Below, one piece after another: positions 11,061 through 24,135 of a stretch of DNA of 64,000 nucleotides; within the stretch, counting starts at the first letter, position 1; every line of letters starts with the position of its first letter. Source of the DNA: Flabesymbios commensalis. Lineage: Eukaryota; Annelida; Polychaeta; Terebellida; Flabelligeridae. The notes beneath the pieces are model-generated. The model worked only from the letters and a program-made list of their open reading frames with translations. It was not told where the DNA came from and did not search any database. Location: contig OZ024902.1 in NCBI GenBank assembly GCA_964017125.1, forward strand, positions 103,276,307 to 103,340,306, written 5' to 3'. Position numbers and translations under genes: made by a program.

Positions 11061-14000
11061 TGTCCTCTCCAGGACAAAGGAGGTTGCCAGCTAAGAATAA
11101 TAAAGTTATTTCACTTTTCTGTTAATGTAGTTGTAATATAGCTTATCAGTAAGCAATATCAACTCAATTATTTAATTGGCAAAGCATAGTTCCCATGCTA
11201 AATACATTGAAAATCTTAATAACTAATCTTCCGTTAAAATATGTCCTCTCCAGGACATTCAAGTCCGTAAGTACTGAGGTATGTTATAGTTTCATTTTTG
11301 TTGTTACATTACTCAACCCGGTGCGAATGGACCACAAGGGTCAATCTGTAACATTTGGAGGTCGACCATTGCTAATAAATACAGAAATGTTAAAAACGCA
11401 AATGTCCTCTCCAGGACACAATTTTAACACGGGGTTTCCAACAAGGTCAAACAACCTGAATATACACTTATTTGATATAGCAATATTCACTTGGTCAACA
11501 CAACTGTCTAGGACTAGTAAATCTAGTTTCTAGTAATTTTGTATCCACCATTATACTGGTCATAGGATCCACCTCAAAATTTATACAATATTGGTTGTAA
11601 CATGTGATTCCATACTTGGGATACATCCAAGTTTTGCATACAATCTCATTATAGAACCATGTTTATACCCAGATAATAAACAGAACAAATTTAAAAGACA
11701 CACTGATAATGTGCCTCCTTTTTTTAAAATTCCTGAATGTCCTGGAGAGGACATAATTTTAACATTGAATGTATGTCGCTTGTGATGAATACGATTTATG
11801 TATTTTATGTCACAAAATTGGCTCATTACACACTGTCTACAGCCTTGGTCTGGTCTAGAATTGACTGGAGTCAGTGAGCACCCTGGCATGCTGAGCACCA
11901 TGCTGGTCTCCTGCAGGCTCAAGAGGTTTTGGAGAGGACTCTCGCAGTTTGAGGGGGGGGGGGGGGCTGGAGAAAAAATGAGGACAGTGAAATGTGTGCA
12001 CTTTTTGAGGGGGGTAACTGTGAATAGAAAGATGTTGTTAAAATGTTGGTCCAATGACTGAAGCTGTGGAGCAACAAGAAAACAACATTGGTTTAGTATG
12101 CTGTACATATGATAATGTCGCACTGCGAACAAAAGACGTTGTGCCAATGTTGGTTAGCGCTCAGCGTCTTAAGACTGTCATGCTTCGCTGAGTAAACAGG
12201 AGTGGGATCCGCCTCAATATAAATATTATGTTTCTGTGAAGCAAAATGACCCATCTGCTCTTAAGGCAGCATTGTTTGAGTGGTGGTTCAGGGTAGTGTG
12301 ACACTTGTTTGCTTTTGTGTATGGCAATATTGAGAATTAGCATACCTAGCATTGCTTTGATCAATTGATCGCCAACATGGCTTTAGAAGCAAACAACGTT
12401 CTAAATTGGGCAACTTCAATCATGAAACTTTATATGAACACTAGAAATACTGGTTCTACATTCACCTTTTATATATTAATCAATTTAAATATTATACATC
12501 GTCATTGTTTGTATTTATATTATTAACAAAATGCCCTGTAATTTCACTTAGGTAACATTAACCACGGTAACAAGGCTTGTTTGTTAAAAAAATAAGTTAA
12601 CTTAGTAACAAGAGCACACTCGCCAATAGCCCGCCGCCATTACATTGAACTGAAGTTATTGCGCCCACAAAATCAAAATGCAAAAAATCACAATAAATCG
12701 GTCATTTTGATTTTTTTCTCTGCCATCATTGAACTTGTCCGAGAACTGCTCATTAGTAACATGCATAACAAATTTGGGAAGAATACATGAAAAACTGTTC
12801 ATGTTATCGCGCCCACAAGGTCAAATTATTGAAGTAAAATGCAAAAAATCTCAATAAATCAGCCATTTTGATTTTTTTTCAGTCATTATAAATTTTGTCC
12901 GAGAACTGGTAACAAGCATAACAAATTTGGAAAGGACACATGAAAAACTTTTCAAGTTATCGCGCCCACAAGTAAATGCATGTTAACGCCGAAGCCGCCG
13001 GTATTCAGTTTTTTTAATTAAAATTAAAAGGCGGGCTAAAAAGCTGTAATTTTTCAAATTAGCAGCCAAAAGCATTAAAATGTTTTTATTGAGCCATTTC
13101 AATATTTATGTTGTGGTGGAAAAATGTCCTAAGCTTGACCCATATTTCATGTTTAATGGTGGTTCAAAAAGAGAGCAAGCACAATTTGATGAAGCCCTTG
13201 ATCCTCTTTACTTGCAAGATCTATGGCTTACTGTGAGGTGCTGTAGGTGCTTTCACAACTCCATTGAGTATACACTTGTATATAAAGCACAAAGTGAATT
13301 GACAACCTGACTATATGGGGCTCTGAGAAGAGTAAATTATGTGTATCAAGTCATAAGCAATAAGCTGACTAGCATACATTGCGATGACATATGGTATGTC
13401 ATAAGCAATGAGCTCATCATCAGAGGGTCAATTTGTTTTGAAAATATTGTGTACAGTGATTTGCAACCAAGCTCCACATTGTACGGGTTTTTCCTATCAT
13501 TAAAGATAAAATATTTTGGTTATCAATTTCAAGTTTGATTATCAATTGGCAAAAATTGTGCAGCTTTTCGCTACGCAATACTGAAGAAATTGAACACTGC
13601 ATCTTTCATTGCAAAGTATGGGCTGGCAGCACAACGGACATGGGTGGCTGGTTTAGGATGACAGTAATTCAATAATGATGCTGTGGTCCAGCTGCTCAAA
13701 GGCGAACAAAATATATCTCAAAGTGGTCAGTCCATGCCCCTTGCATCCGGCGGCTGATAGCTTCAAGACTGATCTCCAGGTTGGTCAGGTCCCTAGATCC
13801 TTGTCATGTCACCCTGATGGACCTCCTGATCATTTGTTCATCATTAAATCTCAACCTACTATGTTATGGATTCCTAAATTGTTTTAGTGATGTCTACTGT
13901 TGTTATTATTATTATTATTTAACAATTAGATACAAACGCAGGTACAGGATGACTAGTACAGTACTATATGTAACTTAAGACTGAATCATATGATTGTTAT

Positions 14001-14668
14001 AATATCACTAAGCCATTGCTAATGCTTGACATCACTGATAATAGAAATATCAGAGAATATGTTATTCGTGGTTCTAATAGAAATATCATTTTATGCGCAC
14101 CAGTGGTCTCTATAATTATATTGACTTAACAATTAACATTACTGTAAATTTGAATAATCTGACAGTAATGTGCAGCATTTGTTGAGCTCAGATAATACTA
14201 CATGTATTTCTCAATTAAAAATAGCTAATGAAAGAAGAATTACCCAAGTAGAATTGGAATTTAGGCTTTTTAAATCAACTGTTAAAAATTGTCCTCTCCA
14301 GGACATTTAAAGAAACAGAACAAACTCATGAAATATACAGCTCAATTTCTGGAGTGAAATCTACCCTTCACAGCCCTTTAACTGACAGGGGTGTACAGCG
14401 CATTTCAACAAATGGGACATATAAGTAAAGATCCATTATTGGCATTGACTGCCCAATTTCTATCTTTAAAGCGTCAGGTTGTTGTTATTGCGATTGAATC
14501 TAAATTTTACATGGCCCTCAACTACATCATATACCCGTATGTATGTGTGTGATCAACAGCACTTTTCTTTATAAATAAACTTTTTAATGTAGGGTCCAAT
14601 TTATTGATTTATCAGCACAATTTAAGTTTCTATATTCAAATGTTAAAAAAAATGTCCTCTCCAGGACA
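11061..14668. repeat. Dispersed 16-bp dyad motif cluster (TGTCCTCTCCAGGACA)
   Basis: Exact copies on the plus strand start at 11061, 11242, 11403, 14290 and 14653, and one on the minus strand at 11738-11753. A partial minus-strand copy (TGGAGAGGAC) sits at 11930-11939. Each full copy has GTTAAA on its upstream side, 3 to about 13 bases away. The DNA between copies is not visibly repeated. The arms TGTCCT/AGGACA are inverted around CTCC. The function is unknown; a protein-binding site or the footprint of a mobile element are both possible. Confidence 0.8.
12628..13037. mobile_element. Family T element with 147-bp tandem units
   Basis: AGCCCGCC (12628-12635) and GGCGGGCT (13030-13037) form inverted ends. 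Between them are two units starting TTATYGCGCCCACAA at 12657 and 12804 and a third start at 12957. Units share TGCAAAAAATC, CATTTTGATTTTTTT and TTGTCCGAGAACTG. Structure (GC-rich inverted ends around tandem units) matches the elements at 18.4, 27.6, 34 and 59 kb. Bivalve pearl elements have this plan, but identity is not established. Confidence 0.65.
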
Positions 14669-16089
14669 TTTTAACAACAGAAAATTCCTAAAATAGAACG
14701 CCTGATGATTTTGTCAATTTTGTGAATATTGCCCCGAAATTTCGAACGTGTCTGCTCCTACCCTTCTACTAGTTGCTCTCTTCATCCTGAGCAGCAAGTA
14801 GTGTTTTATTTTATTTATTGGTAATTGAAAGGACGGCAGGTGTGTGATTTCTCAAAGTTTTTTTGGAAAATGTATGACATTTTTTCGTTTATGACCATAA
14901 TAACACTTTTTGTCTCACAATTAAAATAAATATGAACCAGTCAAACAGTGTAGGGACAAAAAGAGTCAATTTGAGCTCTTAATGCCTCTCCTCCAGCCAC
15001 TGAGAAAATTAATGTAATTATTTTCCAATATGGTTATCTGACATTTAAAATTTGCCTGAAATTTTATTCAGTCAAGTTGTTGCTCCGAAAATTTGCAAGA
15101 AGATCCACAACATATATCTGCATCATATAAAGTTGGAATAATACAACATCAAACACCCTCAAAAAAACACATTTTGAGACAAATTATGCAACCTATACCA
15201 TGAAAGTGCCCTGTACAATGATCGTAGATTTTATTTTCAAATCAGAGGAGTGGTCCTTTATAGGGATATGAGTGTTTATTAGGATAAATACTGTAAATAA
15301 ATTCTTCCCAAATGTTTGTGTCGTATGATAATGTGAGAATATTTATCAGATATTTATTAGGTAAAATTTAATCGCTGACTTTTTTTATTTCTGAACCCAA
15401 ATGTAAAATATCAACATGTACATATACATGTCTATATAAACTGTATATATCCTCGATATCCTGGATATCTCGTTCGACATGTAATTTACGATTCCATTTT
15501 AAAATGAAGAAACAAGAAGATATAATCTGTACCTGCACCTTCCATAGTAAGTATGAGTTTGAACTTTTTAAAAATAAGGCTCAGGTATTAAATATTAAGT
15601 ACAGTATTGACGAAGTATACTGATTGTCGGATTGTTGTTTTACTGTGTTTTGTTTTGTATGTATATGAAGAAAATTAGTTAATCTTGCCAGCGAGTTTCT
15701 CCAAGTTCAAATAATTCGATGGATCTGCTCACATTGAAAAAAATATGTGTCATTATTCCCATTACTAAATTCGTCCTGTGAATAGCTGGACATAGTATGT
15801 TTTTTTAAATATATTTTTATTTTTTTAAAGTTATTTTGTATTCCGTTTGAAGTTGGAAACTATATTATCACTTCCATGACATCTTCTAATCGATGAAAAA
15901 GACCACGTGTGCAAAAATACACTTTTTTATTTACGTCACATACGCATAGTGATTTCAAGTAACTAACGCAACATTATTTGTCAAAAAACTACATCTGAAA
16001 TACTACATCTGCAGTACAATAAACTGCAACATCATTAATTTTGTACAATTTTCACTTGATCTGGGCTAAGTTATTCTTCCATTCACCAG
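14669..16089. other. No feature seen
   Basis: AT-rich, with nothing recognised beyond short A/T runs. Confidence 0.35.
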
Positions 16090-16294
16090 ATGGTGTGAAG
16101 GGTGCATGGCCTATGACGAGCAATTGAAACAGTGCTCTACAACAGCAGCAGCATCATCATCATCAGCAGCTATCGCCAGTGTGTATTGATCTGACAAGAT
16201 CGGTCCACCGTGCCTACCATTATAAACCACCACGTCGCCAGTCTCACCAACTACACCTGCTTCATCAGCCTGCAGTCTGCCTGCCACAAAAAAG
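16090..16294 (+). other. Possible transcribed exon with strong splice sites
   Basis: The acceptor TTATTCTTCCATTCACCAG ends at 16089 and the donor AAAAAAG|GTGAGT starts at 16295. The interval is GC-richer, with CAG and CAT runs at 16141-16170. All three plus-strand frames contain a stop inside it, though one stays open from about 16129 across the donor. If real it may be untranslated, a non-coding RNA exon or a terminal exon. Splice sites alone are weak evidence. Confidence 0.22.
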
Positions 16295-18384
16295 GTGAGT
16301 GACGTATTTCTCAACAACAACAATTAGAAATAGATCCCCTGTTCTAATGTCCACCTCTAAGAAGTAGCATGTTAATTTGTATTGATCTTTCCCATGTTGT
16401 GAAGTAAATGTGGTCATCTTTATGGCTTGGGGATTGTGTTTCTGTTGCCATTGCTTTCTGCATCAGGTAAGGATTCTGATATTCTGGCCGACTTCACTTT
16501 TTCTCAGGCTTCTCTTTGCGCAGCCAGACCTCTTTATCTCCGCACACTGACAGGTTATATCGTGTAATGTAATCTCCCCAGTCCCGGCTTATTTAAATCA
16601 CGCCACCATCTAGACAGTCACTATACTTGTATCAATTATATCTATATATGACGTATATATTATTGTGATTTTTCCTGATATGACAACACGTATTTTGAAT
16701 GATTGAGCATGCAGGGAACCACATTTGATTCCTCTATTATATTGACACGCCTTCTGCATTGACCCAGACAACAGCAGACGATAGCCAAACGTTGTTTCAT
16801 TGTATTGCCCACATCGCCGACAAAAAAACCAACATCGTGCCAGCACTTAACACGCTGCATGACAAGCGAGTGTTCATTGCTTGGCCAATATCTCCTGTAG
16901 GCCCTGGAATTTGTAGAACACGTGAGCTATTCCGGGAACATGATTTATATGCTACATGGTGTATGCCGTTAGGGAACTACGAGAGGCTCGGCGTCTGAGA
17001 AAGCCATCGTCCCCTAGCACCTAAAGTGTTGTGTGGGCCATCCAAATGAGTGCTCTGTGCACCTACTTAGCTGCGCTGAGAAACATCGACAATAGTGTAA
17101 ACTGTAGCAAGTAATTGGGAAATATTAAATCTTCTTACTGTTGTATATCATTGTGCTGCGTTTTAAGAACTGCTTTTTAGCTTATCGCTTTAGCTTGGTA
17201 CATTTCTAGTGCTAACGTTTCCAGTATGAGGCAGATAGGGTGGTGGCGCATCTACAGGTGATGACGGTCGCTGACTACTTGCCAATTATCGAACTCACTC
17301 TTGGGTTGATCGGTACACCTGTGAATTTATGTTTCTCGTTTGAAGATGGTTCTTTCTCAGTACTTATTTACTGCATTTTTTTCAATTACAAACAAACATA
17401 CACGACTAACTAACACATAGATCAATTATTGTATTTGAGTTTTATACAGTTTGCACATTCAGGTAAATATAGATTCATCAGTACTGCACTTGACCTTTGC
17501 TGAAGTTAACCAATATATCTTAAAATTGACTGTTGACCGCTGATCGAGTGTCGAGCTGCTGAATCTAAATTACTTTTGTACTAATACGCCAATTATTTTA
17601 ATTGAAATGTTGCATTTGAACATTATAGGATATTTAAGCCATGATCAAAGCTAAAGCAAATTGTTGGTACCGTATATATTATTTTGTATTCTGTCCTCAT
17701 TCCTTCATGTACAAACGTCATATCAAAGTTGATAATAATGTTTTATCTCATTTGCTATTCTTTTTTCACGTGGTATTCTCTACCCTGATGTATTGCCAAA
17801 TTGTGAAACATCAACATTTTATTATTATAAGCCTACACATCTTTAAACGTACCTCTTCAATTTTTTTTTAATTATTTGTTATCGCTCCCTTGTGCTATAA
17901 GATCATAAGTGGATGGAACTCTGTGGAGTAGCCGTCGGGGTTTGAGACAAACTGACGTTTAAAATTCAATTGAAAACGATATTTCAAAATCATCGTTGAC
18001 GCAGTGCAATAAAAACGCCGGACTACACACGAGAGACATATTTTCAGGACATGTTTTCATAGATCGTCGCGGAATAATGATGTTCATTAATTAGGATAGT
18101 ATCGATACAACCCTTAGAAGTGATACTTGTACATATTAAGCGTCCCCATATATTCATGTCTGTTTGGCACTAACCCAAAATGGTCTATCAAATATATTGC
18201 ATGTGTAAGAACGCGATGATAGCCCATGACCAGTTTAAAGGATTGTTTAACGTGACAGTTTTGTTTATATTATTCACGACCCATTGAACTCCATTGCAAG
18301 AAGCCATTGAAAAAATGGCTGACGGCAGCCATCTTGAAACCAATTATGAATTAAAAAAAAGGTACTCAAAATTATTGGAGAATT
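16295..18384. other. No gene recognised
   Basis: Mixed AT-rich sequence. An open frame at 16759-16998 has no recognisable character. At 18300-18350 the phrases AAAAAATGGCTGACGGCAGCC and GCCATCTTGAAACC resemble the family T units at 27.9 kb but are too short to delimit. Confidence 0.35.
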
Positions 18385-19017
18385 GTCTCACCAAGTTTTC
18401 ATCCCCCGCCCACGAAGTAGGCGGGGGATGAAAACTTGGTGAGACTATTGTAGGATATTGTCATCACCATGTCTGGTTGTGAGTCTGTGCGTCCGTGTTT
18501 CGTTTCCGGACGATATTTCTGAAGCCGTTAGCCGGATTGCTTTCATATTGCATACACACATCCCTTAGGGGGTGTAGATGTGCCTTTGGGTAGTTATGAC
18601 CTTTGACTTTATTTTTGACGTTTGATTTTGTGGCGATTAATGCCTTTAATCGATTGCGGAAGATAAGTTCAGTTTCCGGACGATATCTCGCAAAGCGTTT
18701 GCTGGATTGTTTTTATATTGCACACACACATCCCTCAGGGAGGGAGTGTAGATGTGCCTGTTGGTGTTATGACCTTTGACCTAATTCGTGACATTCTATT
18801 TTGATGTCTTTATTGACTTTAATTGATGGCGGTTGATAAGTTCAGTTTTCTGACGATAGCTCAGAAAGCATTTGCTGGATTATCTTCATATTGCCACACA
18901 TATCCCTTAGGGGTGTTGATGTGCCTTTTGGGGGGAGGGGGGGGGGGGGTTGTGACATTTGACCTTTTTTAACTTTGAATTTGAGGCCATTATTGACTTT
19001 ATTTAATGGCGGGGGAT
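18385..19017. mobile_element. Family T element: head hairpin plus three ~172-bp units
   Basis: Starts with a perfect 27-bp-arm hairpin (18385-18446, spacer CACGAAGTA) containing ATCCCCCGCC; the complement GGCGGGGGAT closes the element at 19008-19017. Units begin at TTTCCGGACGATAT (18502), again at 18672 and, altered, at 18845. Each carries an ACACACATCCCT phrase, GATGTGCCT and a TTTGACC tail. A G-rich run at 18935-18958 interrupts the third unit. No coding capacity. Confidence 0.75.
18770..18782 (-). promoter_or_regulatory. Perfect DR1-type nuclear receptor motif inside family T
   Basis: TGACCTTTGACCT reads AGGTCAAAGGTCA on the other strand, the consensus direct repeat with one-base spacing bound by RXR/HNF4-type receptors. 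One-mismatch versions occur at the same place in the neighbouring unit (18597) and in other copies (33012, 59430). Sequence match only; binding is inferred. Confidence 0.45.
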
Positions 19018-21816
19018 ATTGTTAACGTCAACGCTCTTGTTAAGTCTAGTTTCAACAAATAATACATGTACAGTATGTGGTTTTTTCTGTGATGTGTTCT
19101 GTTTTACTGTTTTGTTATTTTTCATCTAGCTTTTTTGTTATTTTGTTTAAGACAACTATTTCTCACAAGCGATAGTCAATAAGAGACTGCACTTGAGGAT
19201 ATTTTGTGATTTATTCTTTTTTTTTAAGAAACGACTAGTGAAGGGTAAAAATAAACGATTAAACTACATTTTAAGTTAAATGTCGACCTTTTCCATAGCA
19301 CTTGTTCTCTTTGCTATTGGAAAATGGAACCAGCTGCTCTAAAGTGACCAAACAGACTAAGAGCTGCTGAATCGTCAAAGGTCATTTGTCAATTTTATTT
19401 ATAGGCCTATATATATATCTTGTGTATCTGACATTTTACTGCTTTAGATGCAATTCTAGTAGTAACACTTTTATTATCGCACACCCTCCTGGCTTACTGT
19501 AATATATACGAATATATGTTCAGTAGTATTTATCAAATAGACCACATACTTGTATGTTTTTTGGAAGTTTAATTTCACCATCCTTATCTGATTTGCAACA
19601 TTTTGAAAGAGTGGTCATTACCTTATATTTTTAATATTGTTCTCAAGTTATTTTACTATGTGCAGTGTATGGAGTAATGGCAATAAAGAACACACGCTCT
19701 TATATATGTGATTATATTGTGAATTCTCATTTATACTTGTATGGTTATCATGGTGCAAATTAGAAATCGCGCACGTTGTCTGAATGTACCGTATGTCATT
19801 AGCAGTTTAAGTTTTCTGTAGACTTGGTATGCGGATACTCTCCTATCATGTGGCATGCGTAATACTATTTCTAACATGCTGTCCTGCTTTCCAAAGAGTC
19901 GTCAACAAACGCATATGACTGTCAGTAATTCAGAGTTTTCGCATATTTATAGCTTTTTGTTTAAGTATAATATGAATAGCTGTTGTGCCACCTTGCAAAC
20001 ACATTTACGAATTGAGATCGATTTGATGTGTACCTTGAAATAGGCCTAGATGGCTGCTCACAAAATATCGGCATGAAATTACACACTTTTTGATAAACCT
20101 ACCGCGCTACCATGTTAGAAAGAGTATCACGAATGACACCATGTTACAAAGAGTATCCGCATGACAAATCTACAGAGGGTGGTATATGAGGCATTTATTA
20201 TATATATTCTCATTGTCTTGTGGCAGCATTATAAATGCCGACTGACACTCGCTTCCCGTAGGTCCCTTGGGCCGCACGTTTGGGTTTATAATTATCTGGT
20301 CTACCACTCTCATTTCTGATTAATCTGCTCAGGTCACCCAAAGAAGGGCAGGCAATTGATGATTTTACTCATTTTCCAGTTTTCTACATTTCTTAGTGCC
20401 ACTACTACATTCAAAATACTATTTGTTACGAGCTGAGTCGCTCATATAATATCCATAATTAGCGAAATGTTACTAATCATTAATATTAATTAACTACGTA
20501 GTTGTCATTACGTGTTGAAGACGCTCAAGTTGACTGTCACTGATATGATTGATCAAATAATGGTAGCAAATTATCACAGAAAATATACATTGACTTAACG
20601 TTTGTCCAATGTTTCCGTTAGTCCCATAATAAGAAACCAGGGAACCAACCTAGTTGTGTCTATTGTGGGACAGGCGGTCTTTATCTCGGGAACACAGTGA
20701 CAGGGCATGTCCTAATGTTCCTCCATCCTAACTTTCATCTCCAGATGGAGGAGGCGTACCAGTTGACATGAATAAATTCACAGTGACCTTTACAAAGATG
20801 TACCGGATGCTCCCAGTGGAGTGTGCCGGCCGCTTATGCGTTATCAATATGCTCGAGTAAGATGATTCCAGCAAGAAATTAATAAAACAACAATAATGTC
20901 AGTCGTCAGTAGGTGTATCATGTTCTTGTTCTTTTTGGACAGTGTCACACGACATCAGTACATAGTATCCCTATCGAAGACATCCAACCTCGTTTGTAAT
21001 TTTTTTCGAATTATTATATTAACATTTTGTATATCGTGCACTACGGAAAGGTGAATAATGCGATTTAGTATGCTAAACCACGCATATTACCCCAGAAACT
21101 ATGTTCTCTAATTGAATTATGGTCAATTGAAGGTCAGTTGAATGAAGAGTGATGTACGAAGCATGTCCTAGCATGCCCTAATTGTCATGAATAATGGAAG
21201 AGACATCATATTAGTGCTTCTCAACTGAATACGCCGAGATTCGCTTTCTCTTTCATGGTACCGCCCGCTCTCTTGCGATACGGGAGAACGTGATAACCAT
21301 TTAAAAATGCATAATTCTTTACAGTGATAGACATTTACCACCCTCCCTGCAGTAAACACACGATGCACTGGCTCATCGTTGGCTGAATGTTGCGCATGTT
21401 GTTTTTATTTTCTGTCTACTCTGTTCAATAACATACCTATATAATACACAAGTGACTTCTGTATTGTGTACACGAGAAAGACGAGTGTTCACGACGTAAC
21501 TCGCAGATGTCCCCAACCTGTAAATGTTGACATAATAGGTACTGTCATGGGACGCAGCCGCCCGTCAAGTCTGATTGCGCTGCCCCCTAAGGAAATTAGT
21601 TTGGTGTCTGTCTCTGTAATAATAATTAATCCGCAGTAGCGTCACACGTTATGAGTCAATGAATAAATTAGATACCCAGTCTTCTCCTTGCTCTCACTGC
21701 GTGAATAACAGCATCCAAGTATTGTAATAGAATCTAGACTTCTGAATTTATATTTCATATGATTTATCACACCAGTATTACGTTATTCTTTTACTCTTTG
21801 CGAGTAGAACCATATC
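19018..21816. other. No gene recognised
   Basis: Unique-looking sequence with only short open frames. No member of the window's repeat families was seen, except a small tandem duplication at 20109-20165. Confidence 0.35.
20109..20165 (+). repeat. ~28-bp tandem duplication
   Basis: ACCATGTTAGAAAGAGTATC and ACCATGTTACAAAGAGTATC occur head to tail, each followed by a degenerate GAATGAC/GCATGAC. Confidence 0.75.
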
Positions 21817-22032
21817 TTAACCCTTTACCGCCGGTGCCGAATTTATTCGGTTTTTCATGTTTTATTAGCACACATAAAATGTGACATCAATCAGCAAGGT
21901 TTGAAAAGAATTGACCTCCATTTTGTCAAATCCTTATAATTTTCACTCACTTGAAGTTGTGGATCGCGTCAGCGAGACACAACTTCAAGTGGGTGAAAAT
22001 TCAAACTGAATAATTTGGCGGTTAAAGGGTAA
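21817..22032. mobile_element. Family B element, GCCGG subfamily
   Basis: TTAA-CCCTTTACCGCC at the left and GGCGGTTAAAGGG-TAAA at the right, with the right TTAA decayed. Internal dyad ACTTGAAGTTGTGGATCGCG with centre TCAGCG. Same subfamily as 24136-24367 (opposite orientation) and 55651-55895. Confidence 0.8.
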
Positions 22033-22790
22033 ATACATGCTAAATATTTTTGTATAATTTTTTTCTCATACGCCATGATACCTATTTTTCAATAGATTGG
22101 TGCTTCATATATTGATTCGTTAGATCACCACCGAGGCTCTCTGTGAATGATGTGGGCTCTTAAGCCTCTTATTTATAAACAAAATAATATATTAATTTGA
22201 TTTCAAAACTGGACTCCTCCTTAAATAGATTTCGAGAATTGTGCTGTTGGTATTTATCTAAATGCATATGTGTTTACCAAATCTATGCCATTTCAATGAA
22301 TGTAGTGGTTATTTTCTAATTTGATGTCATTTAATTATTTTAATCACATTCAAAGGGTAAATTGCTTTAGATGGTCCGATTTTCTTCAACCTCTTTTCAT
22401 TTATGTTGTACCAGGAATGGTTTGATTGATTTAAAAAACAATAATGTCGTAGTCTGTATGTACATTATTGTCAAATTCCAAGATGACATATAATTGGCAG
22501 CACTATTAGTCTAATACTACGCAGCACTGCCTTTATTTATACTTTGTCATAACATAGGACCCAATGGGATTGCCACCTGGAAGAATTAAATTAAAAAACA
22601 GGCGGATGACAACTTGTGGTAGCGAAGATCTATTACTTCGTGTCTACATTGATGTGACGCAGATGATTGAAAAACAGCTTTCTAGTGACGTTAATAGGCT
22701 TGATCCACTGGGTAGCCGTCAGTACTTGTCAGCGTCAGATGACAGGCGATGGTGTCTATCTTGTGTTCTGCAATATGTAGGAGCTATCAA
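22033..22790. other. No gene recognised
   Basis: AT-rich. An open frame runs from 22564 to 22911, but its last third lies inside the P palindrome and it has no recognisable domain. Confidence 0.35.
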
Positions 22791-22899
22791 CCCAGTAAAC
22801 ACAAAACATTTGTATAACATTTGTACAATGTTGGACCAACGTCTTCGACGTTGGTCCGACGTTGTACAAATGTTATACAAATGTTTTGTGTTTGCTGGG
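22791..22899. mobile_element. Family P palindrome, near-perfect, ACAAAACAT subfamily
   Basis: 109 bp with 53-bp arms and 3 mismatches. It starts CCCAGTAAACACAAAACATT and ends with the complement, GTTTTGTGTTTGCTGGG; the turn is GTC-TTC-GAC. The arm interior (TGTATAACATTTGTACAATG) differs from other P copies but is repeated in both arms of this copy. The copy at 43041-43149 has the same length and subtype. Confidence 0.9.
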
Positions 22900-22904
22900 A
22901 ATAC

Positions 22905-22966
22905 GACCTAACCTCGACGCTGTTCCAACATTAACCCAGCATTGGGCCAGCGTAGCGTGTTTGCTG
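22905..22966. mobile_element. Family P fragment (right half)
   Basis: ACGCTGTTCCAACATTAACC, GCATTGGGCCAGC and CGTGTTTGCTGGA match the right arm of P copies. It lies directly after a complete copy, suggesting insertion of one copy next to or into another. Confidence 0.6.
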
Positions 22967-23612
22967 GATGGAGTGTGTATGCAGCCAGCACCACAGCCGT
23001 CATCGCCACTGATCAGGTAATGCTGCTCAAAGAACATTTTGTCTGAATAATGTATGCCATTAAAAAGCAGGCCCGTCGGGCACTGGTCCATTATTGAGGA
23101 GATGTAGGCTGCAGGACGCCAGGGTTTTCCGCCTGTCTCTCTTGACTGTGTAGCTGACTATCCACACTTTGGTTCTCTGGTGTTCCAACGTGACAGACGG
23201 TGATCCAGCACTGTACTTGTGTTGTATTTGAGGGGATACCTGCGGCAGATCCCTGCGTGAGGTCTGATCTAATATGTATGTGCACAAGGTGTGTCCAGGC
23301 GACGGGGAGGGGGGGGGGGGGTACTCCGCGGCGGTCGATATACCACGTATGTGTGATGGTGCGCCCAAGTTTTTACAAGTTCATTGATCCCCAGTGGCTA
23401 TTTACTTGCATTCTATAGTTAGGCGTGTGTATATATAACAATCAGAGTGTAATAAGTTACACAACATTATTCATGCTCTCATTTTGACTAATCAACCTAA
23501 ATTTCGCGGTTTTGATTATGTCATCACTGCAAATTGTATATTGTTGTGACTATCAATTTAATCAACAAGAGCTCTGCGAGTGATCTTACCCAATGCCATG
23601 TCCAACATGATA

Positions 23613-23864
23613 TCAACCATTAAAGCGCTGAATTTTTTGATGTAAATCATGGGAACCAAAGGGGTTTATTCAATTTGAAATCGTCATAAATGTATCAGTT
23701 AGCTCTTTCCGGTTCATTTGAATACCTATGTTAATATGGGTCTACGGTCATTACAATTTTTTTTTACTCTTACAGTGCGGGGATCGTCTTTAGTCATCAG
23801 AATCTGACGTCTACAGACGTCAGATTCTGAGGACTAAAGTCGATCCCCGCGCTGTAAGGGTTGA
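23613..23864. mobile_element. Family C element (TTAA type, AGACGTC dyad)
   Basis: Left end TCAA-CCATTAAAGCGCTG, right end GCGCTGTAAGGG-TTGA. The subterminal dyad around 23796-23847 pairs TCAGAATCTGACGTC with GACGTCAGATTCTGA across CTACA, then GGGGATCGT/CGATCCCC. Colinear with 47159-47396 and, reversed, with 53881-54115 (shared TTCATTTGAATACCTATG). Ends resemble family B, so the two may use one transposase. Confidence 0.75.
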
Positions 23865-24135
23865 TGTGTAACTCTAGAACATAGTGATTGTCAGCTGATG
23901 TTTTTTGCATCAACATTAGTTATTCAGGGGTCGTGTCAGCGCATCTAGTGAAGGGAGATCACATGAAAAAAACCCAGCGCAAAGTCCATCTGTTCAACTG
24001 TCACATGCTTCTTATTAATATTTACCAGGTGTTTACCATTTGAGATCTATTTTTTCTGCCCGTTTTACCCATTGAGGTGCTTAATTATGTTTTTGTTGTT
24101 CTGATCCAGTTAAATTTCACACACAATTATCATGT

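Noticed and set aside
11581-12147. 188-codon open frame on the minus strand, unusually long for AT-rich DNA
   Set aside because: It spans a poly-G/poly-C tract (a proline run) and one of the 16-bp motifs, has no recognisable domain and no splice support. Its length is notable and worth a profile search, but it was not called.
16759-16998. 79-codon open frame and possible P-like scrap (AACATCGTGCCAGCACTTAA)
   Set aside because: Neither the protein nor the repeat resemblance is strong enough to call.
22564-22911. 115-codon open frame MGLPPGRIKLKNRR...
   Set aside because: The last third is translated palindrome; the first part has no resemblance to a known family and no splice or promoter context.
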